DNA of 64,000 bases from Elusimicrobiota bacterium (GTDB taxonomy: Bacteria; Elusimicrobiota; Elusimicrobia; UBA1565; UBA9628): assembly GCA_016212795.1 (NCBI GenBank), contig JACRDT010000007.1, forward strand, positions 62,001 to 126,000. The letters are read 5' to 3'. The position numbers and the translations under genes are program-made. Under the pieces are notes generated by a model, which had not been told where the DNA came from, ran no database searches, and saw nothing but the letters and a program-made list of their open reading frames with translations. This document shows positions 59,031 to 64,000 of this stretch, piece by piece (position 1 is the first letter of the stretch; each line of letters begins with the position of its first letter).

Positions 59031-59789
59031 ATGCGCTGGACATCCCTGCTGCAGGTCGTGGCGCTCGCCGGCGCGGCGATGGGCGCCCCGCAGCTCTTCG
59101 GTCCGGCCGGCCTCGACCAGAAGAGCCTGTCGGCCATGGTGTCCACGCTGGCCGCCGCGCGCTCGGGCCAGGGCCTCGACGCCCAGGCGGACGCCCAGCT
59201 CCAGGCCCTCAAGAGCGGCCGGCTGCAGGACGTCCCGCTCGACAAGCTCGCGGCCTTGAGCGACCTCTCGGCCTCCAAGCAGGGCGGGACGGCGCCGGCC
59301 CAGGGCGACATCGCGGCCGCGGTCCTCAAGGCCCTCAAGGAGGAGCGTCCCTCGACCGGCAGCCGCCTGCAGGGCGAGATCCTGCGCCTTGCCGAGAGCC
59401 TCAGGAAGTTCTATCTCAGGTATCGGGACAAGGCGCTCGCCGTCATGGCCGTCCTCGGGCTGTTCACCGTGGCCGTGCTGTTCCTCGGCTTGGTGCCCAT
59501 CGTCCGGTTCTTCGCCAAGTTCTACCTGACCTTCCTCTACGGGATCTGCTGCTACTGGCTGATGTGGCTGGCGCTGGCCATGTTCGCGTTCTGCGCCGCG
59601 TCCCGCCTCAACCCGTGGCCGATCATCCCGCAGGAGTTCTTCTACGTGCCGGCCGGCTACCTGCTGCTGACCGGGATGTTCATCCGGCTGCTCGACCCGA
59701 ACTACCCTCTGTGGAACACCCTGCTCAAGGGGCTGGGCTCGACCATCCTCTCTTGCGCCAGCATCGCCGGCTACGGCTTCTTCCGTTGA
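59031..59789 (+). CDS. Membrane protein of unknown function
   Basis: A 252-residue protein with a signal sequence (TSLLQVVALAGAAMGAPQLF). A helical periplasmic region follows (about 25-120), then four transmembrane helices (ALAVMAVLGLFTVAVLFLGL; FYLTFLYGICCYWLMWLALA; YVPAGYLLLTGMFIRLL; GLGSTILSCASIAGYGFF). No family is recognised. It ends 7 nt from the convergent P-II-like gene. Confidence 0.65.
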   Translation: MRWTSLLQVVALAGAAMGAPQLFGPAGLDQKSLSAMVSTLAAARSGQGLDAQADAQLQALKSGRLQDVPLDKLAALSDLSASKQGGTAPAQGDIAAAVLKALKEERPSTGSRLQGEILRLAESLRKFYLRYRDKALAVMAVLGLFTVAVLFLGLVPIVRFFAKFYLTFLYGICCYWLMWLALAMFAFCAASRLNPWPIIPQEFFYVPAGYLLLTGMFIRLLDPNYPLWNTLLKGLGSTILSCASIAGYGFFR

Positions 59790-59796
59790 TCCCTTC

Positions 59797-60111
59797 TTAG
59801 AAGACCCCGACCGTCTGCTGCAGCTTGTGCACGCAGAGGAACCCCTTGCCGGGCATGTTGAGCTTGGCGGCCTCGGTGGCGGCCTTCACGACGGCCTGGG
59901 TCTTCTCGGGAGGGACGGCGGTGAAGATGATGACCTTCTCGGCCTCGATGAGCCGGCCCAGGAGCCCGAGCCTCTGGCGCACCCCGGTGCCCCGGCCGTA
60001 GAAATAGGTGACGCCGGTGGCCCCGGCCTTCAGGACGGCGTCGAGCACCTTGGATTCATCCTTGTACTGCACCGTGATGGTCACGAGATCGAGATTCGTT
60101 TCTTCCGCCAT
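59797..60111 (-). CDS. P-II-like signalling protein
   Basis: A 104-residue protein with the P-II / GlnB-like ferredoxin fold. LDAVLKAGATGVTYFYGRGTGVRQRLG resembles the start and T-loop region of P-II, and EKVIIFTAVPPEKTQAVVKA matches the strand-helix before the B-loop. PGKGFLCVHKLQQTVGVF resembles the C-terminal end (GDGKIFVxxV). Uridylylated Tyr51 of GlnB has no clear equivalent. P-II-like proteins act as homotrimeric metabolite sensors. No transporter or amt partner is adjacent. Confidence 0.72.
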   Translation of the reverse strand: MAEETNLDLVTITVQYKDESKVLDAVLKAGATGVTYFYGRGTGVRQRLGLLGRLIEAEKVIIFTAVPPEKTQAVVKAATEAAKLNMPGKGFLCVHKLQQTVGVF

Positions 60112-60152
60112 GTCGCGCGCTCCTCCGGCCGGGCTTGATCCGTCCGCTTGTC

Positions 60153-60224
60153 TGTCCCCGCCAGGAATCGAACCTGGATTTCATGCTTAGAAGGCATGAG
60201 CTCTGTCCATTGAGCTACGGGGAC
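60153..60224 (-). tRNA. tRNA-Arg (anticodon TCT)
   Basis: Minus-strand cloverleaf. The acceptor GTCCCCG pairs with CGGGGAC and the discriminator is A. The anticodon arm is CATGC-CTTCTAA-GCATG, giving anticodon TCT for AGA codons. The T arm is CCAGG-TTCGATT-CCTGG. The CCA end is not encoded, unlike the tRNA-His gene. Confidence 0.95.
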
Positions 60225-60252
60225 TCATGGTCATTCTACAACACTTTGCGCT

Positions 60253-62049
60253 TTACGAGGGGGTGGGCGGCTCGAGCTTGACCTGCGGCCGTTTCGGGAG
60301 CCAGACCCGGAAGAGGGCGCCGCCCGCCGGCGGGTTGTCGGCCGTGATGCGGCCGCCGTGCTCGTCGATGAATTTCTTGGCCATGGCCAGCCCCAGGCCC
60401 GTGCCGTGCTCCTTGCCGCAGGTCACGAAGGAATCGAACAGGTTGCCGCGGACCTCGTTGGGGATGCCTGGGCCGGTGTCGGCGAACTCGAAGCGCACCT
60501 CGTCGGGCTCCTCCTCGACGCGGATGGCGAGCTCGCCCCCGTCGGGCATGGCTTCACGCGCGTTGCGGGCCAGGCTCAGGAAGACGCGGCGCAGCTTGTA
60601 GGCGTCCACCCGGATGGCGCCTTCATAGCGGCATTGGAGGTTGAGCTTCGCCTTGGAGAGGGACAGCTCCTGGTTCAGGTTCTCCGCGATCTCCTCGACG
60701 AAGCGTTCGACGTAGACCTTGGTCAGCAGGAGGGTGGTCTCGCCCTTGGCGAAGGCGAGCAGCTCGTTGGTCATGTGGGTCATGAACTCGAACTGGCGCA
60801 TGACCAGGTCGGAATGCCGGCGGCGCGCGGCGATATCGCAATCCTTGGCCATGAGCTGCACGTAGCCGGCGGCGATGGCCATCGGGGAGCGGAAGTCGTG
60901 GATGACGCCGGAGAGCATCTGGCCGATCGATGAGAGCCGGCCGGCCTTCTCGGACTCCTCGCGGTGCCGGCAGAGCTGGATGGCGGAGGCCGCCTGCCCG
61001 GCGATCAGCGCGGCCAGCTGCTCGTCCTCCTTGCCGAAGTCCCCGCGCTGCCTGTTGAGGAACTGCAGGGCGCCGATGACCTCCCCGCCGAGCGCCATGG
61101 GGACGGCCAGGATGTTCCGGACGGGGAAGTCGAGGTGGTGGTCGATGTCCCGGGGGTGGCGGCCGTCCCCCTCGGGGTCGTTGACGATCGCGGGCCGCCC
61201 GTGCTCCGCCACCCAGCCCGCCACCCCGGTCCCGCGGGGGAGCCTGAGGCGCTTCACTTCGTCCTTGGCCGGGCCCACCGCGGAGGCGAAGATGGTCTCC
61301 CCCTGCTCGTTGGCGGCGAGCAGGATGGACCCGGCTTCGCAGCGGAACAGCTGGACCGCCTTCCTGAGGAGGGACTCCAGCATCTCGTCGAGGGACTGGG
61401 CGGCTGCGATCCCGGCCTCCAGCTGGTGCAGCACGTCGAGCTCCGAGACCTTGCGGGCCAGCCTCTGCTGAGTCTCGAGCAGCGCGGCGTTCTTGGCGAG
61501 CACGCTCTGGATGAGCTGGGCGTTCTCGACCGCGACGGCGACCTGCGAGGAGATGGCGTCGAGGAGGCGCTCGTCGTCCTCGGAGAAACTGCCTTCCCGC
61601 TTGTTGAGGATCTCGATGACGCCGAGGGTGCCGCCCTGCTTGCCGCGCAGGGGGACCGCCAGGATGCTGCAGGTGCGATAGCCCGTGCGGCGGTCCACGT
61701 CCTGGTCGAAGCGCTTGTCCGCGTAGGCGTCGCTGAGGTTGAGGGTCTTGCCGGTCTGCGCCACCCACCCGGCGATCCCCTTCCCCAGGGGCAGGCGGAT
61801 CTCCTTGAGCGTTTCGCCCTGGGCGACCTTGGACCAGACCTGCCGGCGGTCGCGGTCCACGAGGAAGATGGTGCTGCGGTCGGCCTCGGTGATCCTGGTC
61901 ACCAGCTCCATCACGAGCCGGAGGAGATCGTCGAGATCGTGCACCGCGGTGAGGCTGCGGCCCACTTCCAGCATCGCCTGGCAGCGCGACTCGGTCTTGC
62001 CCAGCGCTGAGCGCAGGCCGGCGAGCGTCGGTCGTTTGGCGTCAGCCAT
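60253..62049 (-). CDS. Two-GAF-domain sensor histidine kinase
   Basis: A 598-residue cytoplasmic kinase without transmembrane helices. GAF domain 1 (about 30-180) contains ADRSTIFLVDRDRRQVWSKV and GVIEILNKREG. GAF domain 2 (about 210-350) contains AGSILLAANEQGETIFASAV and GALQFLNRQRG. The phospho-acceptor His is in LSGVIHDFRSPMAIAAGYV. The ATP-binding domain has the N box RNAREAM, G1 DTGPGIPNE and G2 GTGLGLAMAKKF. ATG 62049 follows GAGG; an in-frame start at 62103 is less likely. No response regulator is adjacent. Confidence 0.95.
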   Translation of the reverse strand: MADAKRPTLAGLRSALGKTESRCQAMLEVGRSLTAVHDLDDLLRLVMELVTRITEADRSTIFLVDRDRRQVWSKVAQGETLKEIRLPLGKGIAGWVAQTGKTLNLSDAYADKRFDQDVDRRTGYRTCSILAVPLRGKQGGTLGVIEILNKREGSFSEDDERLLDAISSQVAVAVENAQLIQSVLAKNAALLETQQRLARKVSELDVLHQLEAGIAAAQSLDEMLESLLRKAVQLFRCEAGSILLAANEQGETIFASAVGPAKDEVKRLRLPRGTGVAGWVAEHGRPAIVNDPEGDGRHPRDIDHHLDFPVRNILAVPMALGGEVIGALQFLNRQRGDFGKEDEQLAALIAGQAASAIQLCRHREESEKAGRLSSIGQMLSGVIHDFRSPMAIAAGYVQLMAKDCDIAARRRHSDLVMRQFEFMTHMTNELLAFAKGETTLLLTKVYVERFVEEIAENLNQELSLSKAKLNLQCRYEGAIRVDAYKLRRVFLSLARNAREAMPDGGELAIRVEEEPDEVRFEFADTGPGIPNEVRGNLFDSFVTCGKEHGTGLGLAMAKKFIDEHGGRITADNPPAGGALFRVWLPKRPQVKLEPPTPS

Positions 62050-62179
62050 GTCGTGTCCTCTGGCCCGGGCCGGGCGGCGCCCCGGGCACGGCAATCTTAC
62101 CACAGACGGGCCCCGGTTGTGCAGCCGCTCCTGGTCCTCCGGAGGGGCGCGTGCCGGAGCTTGGGCGCCGGGATCCCGG

Positions 62180-62848
62180 TTATGGCGCGGTGATGGTGCG
62201 GTAGGCGGCCCGGCCCCATTCCTTGGCGGGCTTGCCGTAGAAATGGTCGTGGGAGCTCTGCTCGGGCTTGAGGTAGTCCCGGCTGTCGATGAGCAGGCAG
62301 GTCCGGCCGCCGCGGCGGAGGATCTCGGGGAAGACCTGGTAGAAGAGGTCGACCCGCTGGAGGATCGAAGGCATGGGCGGCGGCCCCACCCAGGTGCAGG
62401 CGCTCTCCGGGGGCAGGCGGGCCAGGAGTTCGGCGCCGGCGGTGATGGTGTCGTCCATGGACGTCCCGTCGGGGTTCGACCCCAGCGCCACGATGACGGC
62501 GGTCGGCCTGAGGGCCAGCAGGTCGCCGATGGCCGGGAGGTCGGCCGGGGCGGCGCCGTTGCCGGGCTTGGCCGCGCTCCCGAACGGCTTGATGAAATGG
62601 CAGATGCCCAGCTTGGGGCGTTTGGACGCCTGCCACCATCGCAGGGAGGCGCCGCAGACCGCGTAGGTGGCCATGCCCGGGCCGAAGCGGTCGCGCAGGA
62701 GCGCGTCCAGCGTCGTCCCGAAGGGGCCCGCGGCGTGGGAGTCTCCGATGAGAAGGATGCGCGCGAAGCGGTCCTCGGCCGAGACCGGCCGGGACGCGCC
62801 CAGGAGCGCGGCGAAGGCCAGGACAGGCGGCAGAAGCCGGCGCGTCAT
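62180..62848 (-). CDS. Exported SGNH/GDSL-family hydrolase
   Basis: A 222-residue protein with a signal peptide (LPPVLAFAALLGASRPVSA). The fold shows ILLIGDSHAAGPFG (block I nucleophile, GDSH rather than GDSL), the Gly and Asn blocks in VCGASLRW and VALGSNPDG, and the catalytic Asp/His in KPEQSSHDHFYGKPAKEW. Members are esterases, lipases or acyl-modifying enzymes of cell-surface glycans. ATG 62848 gives a standard signal peptide. Confidence 0.88.
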   Translation of the reverse strand: MTRRLLPPVLAFAALLGASRPVSAEDRFARILLIGDSHAAGPFGTTLDALLRDRFGPGMATYAVCGASLRWWQASKRPKLGICHFIKPFGSAAKPGNGAAPADLPAIGDLLALRPTAVIVALGSNPDGTSMDDTITAGAELLARLPPESACTWVGPPPMPSILQRVDLFYQVFPEILRRGGRTCLLIDSRDYLKPEQSSHDHFYGKPAKEWGRAAYRTITAP

Positions 62849-62865
62849 GCCAGTGCGGTGTGCCA

Positions 62866-63120
62866 CTACACTAGGTATATAGGGCGCGGGACCTTCCTTG
62901 TCAAGGGCCGCCTGCACCCCTGGTTGCCGGCGCAGATGAGGCGCCAGGCGAGCGAGGACCGCGCGGGACGCGGCGAGGTGTCCATCCTCGCGGGCTGCGG
63001 CAGGGCCTCAGGCCGCACGGGCTGCGGCGGGGCTTTCGTCCGGGCGGGACGCGGCGACGCGTCCCGCCTGGTCCCCGAGGGCCCGCGCAAGGGCTTTTCG
63101 GCGCGAGGTCGGTCGTTCAA
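62866..63120 (-). CDS. Doubtful small protein with 9-residue repeats
   Basis: An open frame of 84 residues containing 9-residue units of the kind DASPRPART / EALPQPARM. It starts at TTG with no good ribosome-binding site and the composition is low-complexity. The open frame follows from the 27-nt repeat period, so coding is uncertain. Confidence 0.25.
   Translation of the reverse strand: MNDRPRAEKPLRGPSGTRRDASPRPARTKAPPQPVRPEALPQPARMDTSPRPARSSLAWRLICAGNQGCRRPLTRKVPRPIYLV
62963..63070. repeat. Tandem repeat, four 27-nt units
   Basis: Units begin GCGGGACGCGGCGAGG, GCGGGCTGCGGCAGGG, ACGGGCTGCGGCGGGG and GCGGGACGCGGCGACG, each followed by a more variable 11 nt. The 27-nt period keeps the reading frame. 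It lies in the gap between the SGNH hydrolase and phosphatase-like genes. Confidence 0.75.
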
Positions 63121-63124
63121 GGCG

Positions 63125-63529
63125 TCAGGAGCACAGCGACATCTCTCGGATGAACTGCAGGAGCCCGCCGATGCGGTCGTTGAGCTCGTCGTAGAGCTCC
63201 TCGTGGGAGGAGGTCGAGGGGCCGTCCGAGTTCAGGACGGGCCACATGATGAACTTCTTCCCCCTGACGTCGTGGATGTCGACGCACCCCAGGAACACCA
63301 CGAAGTCCCACTCCCGGGGCGGGACCTCGTCGAACCCCTTCGGCTTGAGGCTCTTGACGCTCAAGCCGTTGCGGCGCAGGGTCTCGGTCGTCTTCGGCTC
63401 GACCTGGGCGGCCGGGTCGGGGCCCGCGCTGGCGATGAGCCAATCGGCGGGGGCCCGTTCCCTGCAGATGGCTTCGGCCAGCTGGCTCAGGGAGTCGTTG
63501 CGGCTGCAGACGAAAAGGATCGAAGACAT
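63125..63529 (-). CDS. Low-molecular-weight phosphatase/arsenate-reductase-like protein lacking the P-loop Arg
   Basis: A 134-residue protein with the LMW phosphatase / ArsC fold: ILFVCSRNDSLSQLAEAICR at the start, and WDFVVFLGCVDIHDV with the usual late motif position. The family P-loop is C-x5-R-S. Here it reads C-S-R-N-D-S-L-S, so the invariant Arg is Leu, and the late DPxG/DP acidic motif is also not evident. Catalysis is therefore doubtful. A GGAGAGG site precedes the ATG at 63529. Confidence 0.8.
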   Translation of the reverse strand: MSSILFVCSRNDSLSQLAEAICRERAPADWLIASAGPDPAAQVEPKTTETLRRNGLSVKSLKPKGFDEVPPREWDFVVFLGCVDIHDVRGKKFIMWPVLNSDGPSTSSHEELYDELNDRIGGLLQFIREMSLCS

Positions 63530-63564
63530 GGTCGAGCTACCTCTCCGGTGGATTCGTTCGTGGG

Positions 63565-63873
63565 TCAGCCCACGCGGAACATGCGGCGTTCGGTCTTGAT
63601 GGCGGGACCGGCGCCCGCCTGGAGCCGGGCGACCACATGGTGCCTCCCCGCCTTCTTGCACTCCCAGTCTAGCCACCAGTACCCCATCAGGTTCCGGCAG
63701 GGCTGCCAAGGGCCGCTGTCCACGGACGCCTCGACCTTCCCCTGGATGTTCGCCCGGAACATGAAGCAGCAGTACCCGGACTTGATCAACTCGTCGGGCA
63801 TCGGGGATTCCACCGAGAGCTTCGTGGCCATGAATCCGGGTTCCGTGGTCTTGTCTAGCATCGTCTCTCTCAT
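63565..63873 (-). CDS. Small protein of unknown function
   Basis: A 102-residue protein starting MRETMLDKTTEPGFMATKLS. It is rich in aromatic and cysteine residues in the middle (GYCCFMFRANIQGKVEASVD; PCRNLMGYWWLDWECKKAG) and looks like a small beta-sandwich. No motif is recognised. It lies 35 nt upstream of the phosphatase-like gene in the same direction. A TATCCT hexamer lies 9 nt before the ATG, with TTTCCA 17 nt further upstream. Confidence 0.55.
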   Translation of the reverse strand: MRETMLDKTTEPGFMATKLSVESPMPDELIKSGYCCFMFRANIQGKVEASVDSGPWQPCRNLMGYWWLDWECKKAGRHHVVARLQAGAGPAIKTERRMFRVG

Positions 63874-64000
63874 CTTGCAGATAGGATACCCGAGCTTGGC
63901 GCTCTTGGAAATCCGTTCTTATACGGACGGGGTAGAGTAGTTTTACGGTGTGTGGCGGGAACGCGCCGAGCCGGGGGCGAGGGCGCCGACGAGGGCCTCG
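63874..64000. other. Terminal gap without an identifiable gene
   Basis: Apart from the leftward promoter-like sequence for the gene at 63873, I see no feature here. It may hold the start of a rightward gene cut off by the window. Confidence 0.4.

Overview
The window is a GC-rich bacterial chromosome segment, about 94% coding, with 68 supported protein genes, one doubtful one, and two tRNA genes. It looks like a Gram-negative cell: there is a PorV/PorQ-type outer-membrane protein, an LPP20-like envelope protein, a polysaccharide flippase, many Sec-exported proteins and a Gld-like ABC module. No ribosomal RNA is present. My best guess is an uncultivated lineage such as Elusimicrobiota, based on the run of unfamiliar Ala/Pro-rich exported proteins around a conserved core. 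That is an impression from gene content, not a demonstrated placement.

Layout. 1-16.6 kb: a truncated acyl-CoA ligase with a SIS-domain enzyme; a stand-alone RAM domain; an operon for a barrel hydrolase-like protein, an exported protein, an M28 peptidase and a membrane-fused spermidine-synthase-like protein; an orphan OmpR-type regulator; a propionyl-CoA-carboxylase-type beta subunit; envelope proteins; a TauE/SafE exporter with its DUF1634 partner; and a leftward thiolase-suhB-hemD operon. 16.7-28.1 kb: EIIA-like protein and permease, then a long rightward information-processing and salvage run (def, fmt, PASTA protein, rpe, rpsP, khpA, trmD, rplS, rnhB, yraN, purine nucleoside phosphorylase, deoA, upp). 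28.1-31.4 kb: an unusual repeat peptide with CxWPNxC motifs behind FNR-type sites, an FNR-like regulator, a TPR protein, tRNA-His and a RelBE-like toxin-antitoxin pair. 31.4-45.6 kb: Kef-type antiporter, two envelope proteins of unknown role, a nupC-type nucleoside transporter, a minimal zincin and an ABC/GldG/DUF4340 operon. 45.7-64 kb: two large exported proteins (one a permuted, catalytically dead relative of PEP synthase), flippase, dipeptide epimerase, HEAT protein, trypsin-like protease, a heterodimeric ABC exporter operon, a P-II-like protein, tRNA-Arg, a GAF histidine kinase, an SGNH hydrolase and a phosphatase-like protein that lacks its P-loop arginine.

Three window-wide patterns stand out. 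(1) A roughly 55-60 bp GC-rich hairpin repeat occurs seven times, usually just upstream of a start codon and always in the direction of the next gene. It shows compensatory base changes and encodes a micro-peptide of the type MKRHWPPRYSPPRGGG; in two copies the micro-ORF stop overlaps the next gene's ATG. (2) Three other short repeat families (about 60, 71 and 33 bp) are inserted in frame inside unrelated proteins, recalling Rickettsia palindromic elements. (3) Many genes have a -10 hexamer ending exactly 6 nt before the ATG, the arrangement expected for leaderless mRNAs.

Functionally, the NupC-type transporter and the PNP, DeoA and Upp enzymes form a nucleoside import and salvage route. The FNR-like regulator and FNR-type boxes suggest that the CxWPNxC peptide responds to oxygen or redox state.
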